Of a DNA stretch of 64,000 nt, positions 1-9,859 are shown piece after piece. The notes under the pieces are model-generated. The model made no database searches. It saw only the letters and a program-made list of their open reading frames with translations, and was not told where the DNA came from. Position 1 is the first letter of the stretch, and each line of letters opens with the position of its first letter. The DNA is from Thalassia testudinum (lineage: Eukaryota; Streptophyta; Magnoliopsida; Alismatales; Hydrocharitaceae), in the NCBI GenBank assembly GCA_037157565.1, contig JAZHRO010000012.1, positions 55,047,501 to 55,111,500 of the forward strand. Reading direction: 5' to 3'. Both the position numbers and the translations under genes were made by a program.

Positions 1-120
1 CCTTTGTCAGATTTCTAGGTCTTCTAAGGAATACACCATAAGGACTAGGCTTGTTTGCTTTGTTGAGGACACAACTCTCTCGCATCTGTTCTTCCCACAT
101 CCCTTTATTTCTTCCAAACC

Positions 121-1854
121 ATGGATTTCAATGCCTATCCATCTTACCCAAACTACCCCCAACAGGATTTGTATGCTAACCCAAGTGGACCATACCCACA
201 ACCTACTTGGGCTAACCAACCACCAAGTTGGGGTACAACCTTGAATATCCCTCTTGGCCCAACTATGACCAAACCGCACCAACCTCTTATTGGAATACAA
301 CCAACATAGCCACCCAAGGGTACGATTCAAATCATAGGGCTCCATATCTCGATTGTCCTCACGTTGCCTCCTCATTTAGGTCCGACCCGCTCTACTGTGA
401 TAGGACCTACACTTTAGGAGAACACCAAGAATCCTACCCATCTCAGGATAATAACCAAGAAAGGTCATCTGAATTCAACAACCTTGCCTACTTGACCTTT
501 GGATTAGAAGGAGTTCCAGACAAATGGAAATCAGAAAATGATCAGAAATCTAGGCAAGCCCAGGATCATCAACCTTTGATTTGGTCCCCTGATGAAGAAT
601 CTGACTGGGAGGAGGACTTAGAACCTCAACTATTATGGAGTAGGACCAAACAGAGAATTGTTCCTCTTGAAGAACTGGACCCTGAACATGATAGAATAAA
701 GGACCCACCCAAGAACCTAAACACCAATATGGATTCTGATCCACAACCTCAACCATACTCTCTTAACCTGGATTTCAAGGAGGAAATCCAAAGGATACCA
801 AATGACACCATGTCAAGTCTTGATAACCTCCAGTTAGAACTGCACAGATAGAATCAAGAATTGGTTAAAGGGCAACATGCCATGTTGGAGTTGTTCCAAC
901 AATTGGGGGAAGAAGGCCAAAGAAAGCTATTGCACACAACGCCATTCATGGAATTCATAAAGCAAGGACCTACCATGATCAATTAGACTACACCCAGTCA
1001 TCCTGATTTGGTTCAGTCCACCATTGATACCCCTCAGGAGTTGGACAGCTCAGTGGATAAGGACAGTAAGGATTCCTTGGAACACAATTTGGGGAGCATT
1101 GAGAACAAACATCAGGAGGAAACTGAGAAGGTGAGGGGAGAGGCCTTGGAATCTGAATCTAATCGGCCCAAGACAAGTAATCCAGTGGGAGTAGCAGCCA
1201 ACGTCGGAGATGGAGAATGGAGTTACAATTTCAAAGAAATTGATTATGAATCGGTTAGAATCCCCATCACAAATTTGGAGGAGGGCCGAGAGAGAATATG
1301 ATCTAGAGGATGAAATTGACCCTACTTCTAATGTAATCCCAAACAGTGAATCTGATACAGAGGAGGTTGAAGAAAATATTCTTGAGATCAAGGGCTTGGA
1401 GGAAATGAGCAATGAAACCATAGTTGCGGGAGAGATTGATTCGTCTTTGGAGAGAGGCCTCATGCTTGGTTGTAGGGCTCAGTATGAAACTCTGGACTTT
1501 GTTACCTACCCTACCAGAATAAGAATCCCGCAACCCGAATGCACTGGAATTGATATACTTTCGATGGATTACAATTTTATGGGGACACAAGCTGAATATA
1601 AAACCTACATCTTTAGTGTCTGGCGTGTCATATTTGGGGTGCGTTCATCCACAACAACTTGTTTGCATGCCCACAAACTAAGGGAGGTTCTGACACGGGC
1701 ATGCATGATACAGAATTCCCGCCCCTTAGGAACGGGACTCCACCACAACCTTATTCGCATCTGTGAACTTCTGATTTTGGGTCTGATTAATTTTGAACAT
1801 ATCTCCTTGACCCAAACCATTCCTATTTGTGCACCGCCCAGCTGGAGGTGTTAA
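121..1854 (+). pseudogene. Broken acidic ORF of element 1, function unknown
   Basis: Translation starts naturally at ATG 121 after a pyrimidine-rich leader, with a Tyr/Pro/Gln/Asn-rich start. The reading then moves to a second frame (open 228-851), meets in-frame stops near 849 and 984, stays open 1008-1301 in that same frame, and returns to the first frame for 1210-1854. The middle is strongly acidic (runs of Glu/Asp/Ser). I see no zinc knuckle, protease, reverse transcriptase or integrase motif and do not recognise the family. It sits where the single long ORF of element F sits, directly before the GCGCT/GGGAGGCA box, so the two ORFs may play the same role, but I see no convincing residue-level match. 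Two frameshifts and two stops make this copy non-functional. Confidence 0.55.
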
Positions 1855-1883
1855 ACTCAGCGCTTCCTGGGAGGCAACCCAGA
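1840..1883 (+). other. GCGCT/GGGAGGCA box after the ORF
   Basis: A short block just after the ORF stop reads GTTAAAC, then AGCGCT, four bases, then GGGAGGCAACCC. Element F has the same arrangement at 31972-32010 (minus strand), directly after its ORF stop. Element A has a drifted version at the insertion site of solo LTR D. Its place, immediately 3' of coding sequence, suggests a conserved non-coding signal of this group; the role is unknown. Confidence 0.6.
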
Positions 1884-2369
1884 GGATTCAGACTGATCTG
1901 GTAGTTTACGTCACTCAGGTACTATTTTTTTGAACCCTTTTGCATCCATGTATTTGCCAATGAGGACATTGTCCAACTTAAGCATGGGGGGGTGGTAAAT
2001 TGCATAATCCTGAGCTTAATTAATTAAGTAATTTTAAAAAAAAATGATGAATTTAGGAAGAAAACTTAGGCATTAGAAACTTGTCAATAGTGGAAAATAA
2101 TACAAAAAGAACTTAAACACTTAGACTTTTCAGGCCTTCAGGCTTAATCAGCCCTGGTGTCCGTTAAAATATGGATTTAGCGACGAATCCTAGCAACTTT
2201 AAGCTATTCTAATCCACCTACTAAATAAGGTAATAAGTATACGACTTATCAACTCACCCTCGAACTCAGGAAAACTTTGAGTCTAAGCATCTACACACAT
2301 TTTTGCACAGACTCACTTCTCGGAGATTTTGATAGAAATTGGATAGCTAATGAACTCTCTAGGGTGGTA

Positions 2370-2426
2370 TGGCTGGCAAGTTGTCATGGGTAACAACCCA
2401 TTGGCAGGTTGTCCAGAACCCAGCCA
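2370..2426 (+). repeat. Three-way-junction repeat unit, copy 1 (element 1)
   Basis: An outer stem TGGCTG/CAGCCA encloses a hairpin ATGGGT-AACA-ACCCAT and a second hairpin with stem GGTT/AACC. A second copy lies at 2541-2596. Element A has two more on the minus strand at 9803-9859 and 9579-9637. Confidence 0.6.
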
Positions 2427-2540
2427 CAGGCCATTTCCTTTTCGCTGCCTCTAGGTACATTTGAGATCAGGGAAGCCACCTACGAAAAAAAAAAAATAAG
2501 AAGAAGAAAAGAAAATAAACCACACTTCACAGCACAAGTA

Positions 2541-2596
2541 TGGCTGGCAAGTGATCGTGGGTAACAGCCCATTGGTCGGTTGTTCAGAGCCCAGCT
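2541..2596 (+). repeat. Three-way-junction repeat unit, copy 2 (element 1)
   Basis: A diverged copy of 2370-2426. The first hairpin is GTGGGT-AACA-GCCCAT, where two base changes still pair as G-U wobbles. The second hairpin stem is GGTT/AGCC, again held by a wobble. The outer stem keeps at least five pairs (GCTGG/CCAGC). Confidence 0.55.
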
Positions 2597-3122
2597 TAAT
2601 AATTGCACAAAAAAGACCAAAACACCTAAGGAAGAAGCAGGGAAGTAGTATAAGCCAGGGAGATATACACTGGAAAATCCTTGTGTTGACCCCAAGTAAA
2701 ACGAACGTAGGGAGAAAGCTACCAATCGAACAAATACACCTTCGGGCAAAAATATTTTCTTTTTCGATCACCTAGAGGCGTAAAAACTCGAAGTCTGTCT
2801 CAATTATCATTAAGTGAGTCTATCACAACAATCACACCAAGATGCTTAGCACTTAGGGTTTTGATCGAGTTTTGGGTGGGTTGGGTAGCCGTAAAAAGTT
2901 ACCAACCCATCCTGAATTCCGAAAAAAATTCTAAGAAAATATACATACGTATACATATGTATATTAAAGTAAGGATTCGGGCGATTCGTATTTTGGCAGA
3001 CACTCGGGCGCTGCTTAGTCTTTGTAGATTAAGATCTTCGTATATTTCCTCTTATTGACAAGTAACGAAGTGCCTAAGCAATTACTTCTTGAATTCTCCA
3101 AGGAAATAAAGGCGAGAATAAA

Positions 3123-3159
3123 CCTTGCTAGGGACTAGCAAGGAGTAAGCATGGGGGTA
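3123..3159 (+). other. Stem-loop and polypurine tract of element 1
   Basis: CCTTGCTA, loop GGGAC, then TAGCAAGG form a perfect 8-bp stem-loop. It is followed by AAGCATGGGGGTA, which directly abuts the 3' LTR starting TG at 3160. The G-rich tract is in the position of the plus-strand primer of LTR elements. The stem-loop is present in the same place in elements A, B and F. Confidence 0.8.
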
Positions 3160-4608
3160 TGATAACACCACACAAGGGGGTAGTAATTAGGTTGAATATG
3201 GCCCATCTTTAGAATAAAAGGCACAACATAAAGTAGAATAGGAGCATTGCATGCATCAAGTACCAAGATTGCTTATAAACTGTATTAATGGCCATTTGTG
3301 TAATGCATTTGTCAAAGCAGGCCTCAGATGAGCAATCGGACCGCACGGATGGATTCATAACAACGAACGGAGTCCAACGGACTCAAGATCGGCCAAATCC
3401 GGCATCCGGAGCTCCCACAATGGGCCCAAGAAATTCTGACCGTTGATCTGGAGATCAACGGCCCAGAGAGCGCCACGTCAGCCAGCCCCCATCGCTAGCG
3501 CACCCTCAGCCGGCCAAGGACAAATCTCGACCGTTGATCTCCAATCGAACGGTCGAGATCCGCGCGCTCGCCGGTGGTCGCCACGACAAAGCACGGGCAT
3601 GGCGCAACGGTTAGCGCGCACGCCCTCATCGCCGCAACGCGCGTTCGAGCCGCGCGGAGTAGAAATTGAAGCGAGCGAAGGGCGCGGCAAAATTGGGCCG
3701 CCCGATCAGCAGCGGGCGGCCAGGATAGCGCCACGCGGCTCGACGACAGCTCCCTAGCGCCCATGCGCGCGCGCACATCGGGCGGAAATGCGCACGCGCA
3801 CGCGCGCCCGAGGCGCGATCTCAACGTAGGCGCCGAGGGCTCTCAGCCGTCCGATCTTCGATCCGACGGCTCTCGATCAACGGCCACGGATCGCGCGGAG
3901 AAGAAGACCGGGGCGGGCAGCTGACCGGCGGCAAGAGGGCTTCACCGACGTTTATAGAAGCGGTTTTAGCGACGCTCTGGATGTCGCTAAAGCCCATTCT
4001 TCTTTTAGAAAGCCCTTAACTCTATTTAAACCCCCTTCTACCACCATTCAATGCATACTCTCCCACTTGCAACTACTCCACTCCTCTCCTAGCTAGTTTT
4101 AGGCACTCTTGTAATTGCCGGAGATGACGAGCCGCCGACGGAGCCTCCTCCACCGCCGTGGCTGCCTCGTCGCTCTGCACTCTCTCTCTACCTCTCTCTC
4201 TCTCTCTTTTAAGCTTTCATTTACTTTTGTTGAAGCATGTATTTAATGTTGTAAACCATGAACTATGAATGCATGTTTAATGAAATTATTTTCCGTTCAG
4301 TCGCCATTTTAATTTCTGTTTAAAGTGCATGATCAAAACTAAGAGCTTTCTAACCCTAAACTCTCTCACTCTGGCTTTTCAAAACCGTCTCTTTCGCAAG
4401 CAAAACTCCACCTTTTTCATGACAATAAGTGAGAAACAAAATCCGATTTCGACGCCTCCCTGAGACCGACACTCGGACTCACCTCCGTTTACTTCTTTTA
4501 AAATCGACGTATCAAGTGCAACTATAACGACACCTCTTAACACACACGCACTACGGCACGTCACCTCTCTTGTTAAGAGATTAGTGGGATCGACAGATAA
4601 TGATACCA
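3160..4608 (+). repeat. 3' LTR of element 1
   Basis: It begins TGATAACACC directly after the polypurine tract and ends near ATACCA at 4608, after which LINE-like sequence resumes. The central part is GC-rich and repeats the phrase around 'gatcaacgg'. A TATA box (TATTTAAA, 4023-4030) sits 32 bp after a perfect 9-bp hairpin (3965-3991). A tRNA-like stretch with A- and B-box-like motifs lies at 3600-3655. The right boundary rests on where LINE coding resumes, because the other LTR is outside the window. Confidence 0.7.
4023..4030 (+). promoter_or_regulatory. TATA box in element 1 LTR
   Basis: TATTTAAA in a GC-poor pocket, followed by pyrimidine-rich sequence suitable for a transcript start about 30 bp further on. 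It marks the likely U3/R boundary. Confidence 0.6.
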
Positions 4609-7291
4609 ACTCTATTCCCTCAAGATTTCGTTTGCTCCTACAAGCATATTAGGAAATGAAACCCTATCTATGTTGGGAGACTCATGAAGGAAACATTGAT
4701 TTCTGGTTTGACCTTTGGTTTGGGGACTCCCCTCTCAAACACTTCTTACCTAAAGACTTTGAAGACCACTCTATCTCTATCAGTGAAGCCTTGGCCATGT
4801 ATTGGTGCTGGAGCACCACGATCGTTTATTTTGATGATAACAAAACACGTGTCATTTAACATTTGCACTTGAAGTCTTAGATTTCAGGTCAATTGCAAAT
4901 GGAGACGTGGTTAGACGGAGTTCGAGCTCGTATCTAGGATGGATTGGAGGAGCTTGATGGAGAACAAAGGAGCTTCGTAAGGAGCGATAGCTTGAAGAAG
5001 GAAGGAGATGAAGAATATGATAGATTTCATTTCCTTGTACTCTATGTATTTTTGTTTCTTTTGATGCTCTTTATTTTATTACTTAGATTCATGTTAAAGA
5101 GCCTCAAAGTACCCTAACAGTAGTCTTAGGAACACTTGCACAACCCTAGGATACTTAGGTTTTCTATAGAGAACTTAGAAAACCAAAATAAGTTTCAGAC
5201 AGCCTTTTTAGACGTCTAATTAAAAAATTAGATGTCTGATAGTGACTTTTAAGACGTCTGACTGTTGACTCAGACGTCCGATAATATTTACGCTAGACCT
5301 AGTTAGCTCTGTCTGATGAAATCAGACGTCCAGACCTTAGTCCAGACGTCTTAGAAGACGTCTGATGATTTTGCCAGGCGTCCAAATAATGGATTGTTGG
5401 CTGCCTTAGCAAACAATGAAGGATATGACCGTTAGCCTCGTATCAGACGTCTGTAGAGGACCCCAGACGTCTGATATATGACCGTTTTGCCTCAGCTGAC
5501 CCAAAATCTCTTCTCAGATATTTTGTAGCCGTTGCACTCTCTTGGGAATCCATTTCCATAGAAAAGTAGGTTTCCAGACGTCCAGACTTAGTGCCAGACG
5601 TCCTGTATGTTGTTTGATGACAATTCACTAGAACCCTATTTCGATCTGATTCAAGTCAGGAAGGAAACCCGCCTATAATTAGATGTCTGACTTTGTTCCT
5701 AGAAGTCTTAAACGAGTTTTTCAAACATCCGATGCCAAGATCAAACGTCTGATAACCTTGTCAAAGTCATGATTAATCCTGATTTCGACCTGATTCTCTT
5801 GGAGCTTGCACCCAACGGCTATGGAAGCCTTCCAAGGCCTTCCAAAGCCTTCCTAGGACCTCTATAAATAGAGGAGAACCCTTGCCACTAAAAGATACAC
5901 CTAGACACACCCAAGCAACATACTTTCCATTCTTTGGTATCTAAAAAAGGAAGAAGATCAAATAGAAGAAAGCTCTTGCTCTCCAAGCCTTATTCTACAC
6001 CTAAAGAGTTTGATTCCTGTTGCGCACCCGCTCTCCCTCTGCGATTACGAGAGCGACGAAGCGCTACCGCATGGTTCACGCATCCGCGTCGTCGATGCAC
6101 TTCTTGCAAAGGGAAGCATCCTAACTCCTATAGAAGTTTAGCTTAAGAATTACTTTGTTGGCTCTATAGGATTACTCTTTGTATTTTACTTTATTTTTTG
6201 ATTGGGTATTTGCATTGTGAATTCCCGTCTCCATCGAGGGACAAAATCCTTCTTGTAAAGAGAAGGGGTTGAGGAATGCTACCCTCGCACTTGTAGCGTG
6301 GTTGTAATTGAGGTTGAATCACCCTCGTTTAAGTGATTCGTTTAGTGGATTTGATCAACTTGGTTGATCGGAAAATCCTAACTCGAAAGGGTTAGGTGGT
6401 GGTTTTCACCCGATTTAGGTTTCCACCTAAAAATAATTATGCCATTTGTGTGATTGTCTATTTCTGTGAGATTGTTATATTTTAATTCCGCATTTTTACG
6501 TCACGCTGATCTTACCCCCTCCAAGTAGGGAATTACACCATGTTCATTGCTCTCCCTATGTTTGATGCCATCCCCTCCAATATTCGTGTTGATATTTCTA
6601 ACACCATTCTTGATGATCAGAAAGATATCCCCAATTGGTCTCTGGCTCCTTCTTGGTTTCAGTCTCTTCAGCCTACTATCGAATGCTTCGGAATTGCACT
6701 ATTATCCCATCTGTGAAGAACATTTGGATCCTTAAGCTCCCCCTCCGCATGTCAATTTGTGTTTGGAGAGTCAAACATAGCCTTCCCACAGATGATAACA
6801 TTACTAAACTTGGAATTCCCCTTGTCTCAAAGTGCACTTGTTGTCCCACTTGCCCAGCTTCTGAAACTTCCACCTACCTCTTTACCCAAAGTTGGCTAGT
6901 TCGCAAGGTTGCTAAGTGGGTCTTCATCGTTAACTATCTGACCTGCGTTGACCCTTCCTCTTATTTCCATATCATGAATACTCCCAACTCCTCCAAAATT
7001 ACAACCATTACCAGGGCTTCATTTGTTTCATCTGATTCAATGTGTGATTGATAAGAAACAAGATTAAAAGTGACTCCTTTCAACAGGCTAAGATTTCCTA
7101 TTTGCTTTCTAAAAACTAGAGGCACTTTTAGATGGCTAGCTAGTTGCATTCTTTCCATCCTAATCATGTTGCTCTCAGTTGGGTTCAGCCTCCTTCGGGA
7201 TTTAAGATTAATATGGCTGCTTCTATTCATAGGGACTCAACTTACTTGGGTTGGGTTATGCATGGAGATATGGATGATTTTGTTAGAGCGG
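4609..7291 (+). pseudogene. LINE ORF2 C-terminal region, left part (interrupted)
   Basis: This is the C-terminal part of a plant L1-type LINE ORF2; the reverse transcriptase itself lies left of the window. From 4656 the translation shows the post-RT motif GNIDFWFDLWFGDSPL. After the solo LTR insertion, 6540-6950 gives a zf-RVT region (WILKLPLRMSICVWRVKHSL and SKCTCC), in more than one frame. Around 7190-7291 it gives the start of an RNase H-like domain (SIHRDSTYLGWVMHGDMDDF). Element A then cuts it at 7291, and the remainder is at 58451-58870. Frameshifts and stops show a dead copy that predates all insertions in it. Confidence 0.75.
4800..6537 (+). mobile_element. Solo LTR (Copia-like) inside the LINE, TSD CCATG
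   Basis: The LINE reading frame stops at 4799 and resumes at 6538. The five bases CCATG occur at 4795-4799 and again at 6538-6542, and removing one copy keeps the LINE frame. The 1738-bp insert begins TATTGGTGCTGGAGCACC and ends ATTACA, and has no coding capacity, so it is a solo LTR (the first G of TG appears mutated). A TATA box lies at about 5863 (CTATAAATAG). Between 5210 and 5760 it carries about 15 variants of CAGACGTCTG. Placement in Copia rests on the early 'ttttgatgataacaaaa' phrase and is tentative. Confidence 0.8.
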
Positions 7292-9020
7292 TGTTGATTG
7301 CGGAAAACTACGCGATCGAAGTTATTTCGAAAAACCCGTCGTTGTAGTTCGATTTGCGAAGAAATCCATCAACAGATAAATTTATACAGAAATTCTAAGA
7401 ATTCCAGGTCGAACACAGGGAGGCTACGTCGATCTAAAATCCATGATTATTATTATTTTTTTTTGAAAATGAGATAATTACAATGGAACTAATATAAACA
7501 ATAAGATGGAGAGAGAGAGGGAGAACAATCACTTAATATAATCAGAATATTTTTGCAACTATAAAGAGGGAAATGATTACAACTAGAAAGCAGAAAATTC
7601 TATTTTAAAAAGCAATCAAAAAGAAGGGAGAGAGATGTTATCCTCCTCGACGAATGCTTGGAGGACGAGCCAAACGGAGCAATGCCTAGAAGATGAAGGA
7701 CACAGTGGGAAGGAGGACGAAGCAGGAAGAAGAGGGGACAAGGCAGCACGTCATCATCGTCGCGGGATCCACTTCCGGAACGGGGGCGAGAAAATTGGAT
7801 TTAGCTCTAAAATAGCATCGCGGGTGTGGGACAAGCTTCTCTTGAGCTTTGGAGAGGGAGAGAGGTGAAGGAAGGGATGAATGAAATGTGGGGGGTGTAG
7901 GTCTTTTTATAGGTGTGGAGGTTGGGGGCTAAAAGGTCATTTTAAGTTCAAAATAATAAATTAGGGGTCTTTAGTGACGGATTTATTCGTCACTAAAGCC
8001 CAATCGTGGCTGAAGTACGCACGCCTCCTCGCCTCCTTACGCCCAACGCTCATCCACGTTCTCGCAAGATCAGTCGTCCGATCTCAAGACGCTCCTTGCC
8101 AGCGCCTCTTCATCGGCTCAAAGCACAAGCATGCCTCTTCTCAGCCGTTCGATCTCGCATCCAACGGCTCAGAATGCATCACGCCCCCTGCGTCTGATCG
8201 GGCATTTGCATCTGTGTAGGATCACACGTGCATGAACCGCGTGCATCCATTGCGCCACGTCGCCCGCTCCTCACTCGCACGATTTGCATCGAACGGCTTA
8301 ATTGAATGCACCTCGCACCTTCACCTCAATTTGAGGCTTGCGGGGATTCGATCCCACGGCCTCTACTTCGCGAGTGCGTCCACGACCAATGCGCTACGGC
8401 CTCTTCTTTGTCTCGCTTAGGAATTAGGCACGCGCAATCATGGCCATTGGATCATGATCCAACGGCCTAGATCGCCTATGCCTTTGCCTTCAAAAGTGCA
8501 GCTGTGGGTCCTTGCAAATTTAGCTGGGCCGATTTGGGCAGCCGAGATGACACCACGTGGCAGCATCTTGGTCGTCCATCTTCTGTGACTTGTAGAAGGT
8601 GCCACAGATGTTGGATTGGATCAATTTTCGCGTCGTTAGGCTGCGATCATCGATCCAAACCCATCCATGAGATCGGATTTATCATCTAAAGTGCGAATTG
8701 ACACCATCTTGGTCCTTAATCTTTGACCTTCCTCGGATTATATCTGATGCTACGGAAGTCTGATTAGGGCAATCTTGGAGTCGTTGAACTCCAATCGTGG
8801 CCCTAATCAGATCCGTATGGTTAGATCTTTGTTCCGAGGCCCCGATTAAAAGTCGCCCTGTCCTTGGCCACCAAAAAGAAGAAATTACTATACAATTTGT
8901 ACAATTTGACCTAAATGCATGATGATGCATGTTATACAATATTTACAATGCATTATGCTAATATGATACTAAGAACATGCATTAATAAATATTTTTGGCT
9001 ATTTAGATGTATGCACATCA
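7292..9020 (-). repeat. 3' LTR of element A
   Basis: On the minus strand it starts TGATGTGCATAC at 9020 and ends ATCAACA at 7292. It matches 56732-58450 over its whole length, with roughly one difference per 10-15 bases in the parts I compared. It contains a TATA box (TATAAAAA, about 7911-7904), an 11-bp perfect hairpin (7969-7998) 57 bp upstream of it, and a tRNA-like stretch (8334-8405). The short ORFs inside are not genes. Confidence 0.93.
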
Positions 9021-9578
9021 CACCCCCATGCTTATCTTTTGCTAGTCCTTAGCAAAAACTACATGCTATTTATAAAAGAATTTAGATTGGATTACTCGAG
9101 CACAAGTCATTTTCAACATTAAGAAATTTTTACTTATGACCTGAACTTTCAAAGACACAACGCTCGGGTATCTGCCAAAAGGCAGATCGCCTCAAGCCCT
9201 TGCCTTATTCAAAGAAAGATCTCTTTTTCTCCTTTTTCTTCTTTTCTAATTTTTTTGGATTTTTGAATTTAGGGTTACAGAGTAGCTTTCTACGGGCACT
9301 CAACCCACCCAAGACTTGATGAGAACCCTAAGTTCTAAGCATCTTTTTGTAAAAGTGATAGACTCGTTGCTTGGCAATCATAACGGACTTCAAGTTTCTA
9401 CGCCCCTAGGTGACCTTAAAAAGAATTTTGCCTAAAGGTGTATCTATATGACTGGTAGCTTTCTCCCTACTTTTCTTTTTATGGGGTCAACACAAGGGTG
9501 AATCCAATGTATATCTCCCCGGCTTATTCTACTTCTCCGCTTCTTCCTAAGTGTTTTAGGAATTTGACGTGCATTTCT

Positions 9579-9637
9579 TGAGCTAGGTTTTGGACAACTT
9601 ACCAATGGGCTGTTACCCATGATAACTTGCCAACTAT
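9579..9637 (-). repeat. Three-way-junction repeat unit, copy 2 (element A)
   Basis: The first hairpin ATGGGT-AACA-GCCCAT is kept with one wobble. The outer stem AGTTGG/CTAGCT still pairs through wobbles. The second hairpin is reduced to three pairs. This is the most decayed of the four copies. Confidence 0.5.
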
Positions 9638-9802
9638 ACTCGTGCGGTGAAGTGTGGCTTATTTCTTTTGTTTTCATTTTCCCCTTTTCTTTTTTTTTCT
9701 TTTTTTTTCTTTTTGGACTTTCTTTTTCTTCTTTTTTTTTTAAGTAGGTGGCTTCCCTGGTCTAAGATTTACATAAAAGGCAGTAGGAAAAGAATGGTCC
9801 AG

Positions 9803-9859
9803 TGGCTGGGCTTTGGAAAACCTACCTATGGGCTATTACCCATGATAACTTGCCAGCCA
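9803..9859 (-). repeat. Three-way-junction repeat unit, copy 1 (element A)
   Basis: The outer stem TGGCTG/CAGCCA is identical to copy 1 of element 1. The first hairpin is ATGGGT-AATA-GCCCAT, with one G-U pair. The second hairpin stem is GGTT/AGCC. Confidence 0.58.

Larger units (their letters stand above)
1959..3159 (+). other. Structured non-coding 3' domain of element 1
   Basis: This stretch has no supported gene. It begins with a TGAGGACATT box and a seven-G run (1959-1995) and ends with a second G-run that is the true polypurine tract (3147-3159). Over most of its length it aligns by eye, in opposite orientation, with 9021-10320 of element A, although the LTRs of the two elements differ. 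It contains two copies of a roughly 57-nt foldable unit (2370-2426 and 2541-2596). A stem-loop with an 8-bp perfect stem (3123-3130 with 3136-3143) lies just before the polypurine tract. Confidence 0.7.
1..4608 (+). mobile_element. Element 1: 5'-truncated, non-autonomous Athila-related LTR element
   Basis: The window opens inside this element; its 5' LTR lies to the left. In order I see a broken ORF (121-1854), a spacer with a GCGCT/GGGAGGCA box, a G-run preceded by TGAGGACATT (1959-1995), a 1.2-kb non-coding domain, a stem-loop with polypurine tract (3123-3159) and an LTR ending near 4608. No gag, reverse transcriptase or integrase is recognisable, so it would depend on another element. Assignment to the Athila group rests on sharing the non-coding 3' domain with element A, which has Athila pol. 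The bases after the LTR return to LINE sequence, so it appears inserted in the LINE; only one flank is visible, so the TSD cannot be confirmed. Confidence 0.75.

Noticed and set aside
9444..9677. Small ORF resembling one at 2551-2775 (element 1), seemingly a conserved micropeptide
   Set aside because: The nucleotide alignment shifts frame inside the shared block (around the 'ccttgtgttgacccc' phrase), so the likeness comes from DNA homology of the non-coding domain and not from protein conservation.
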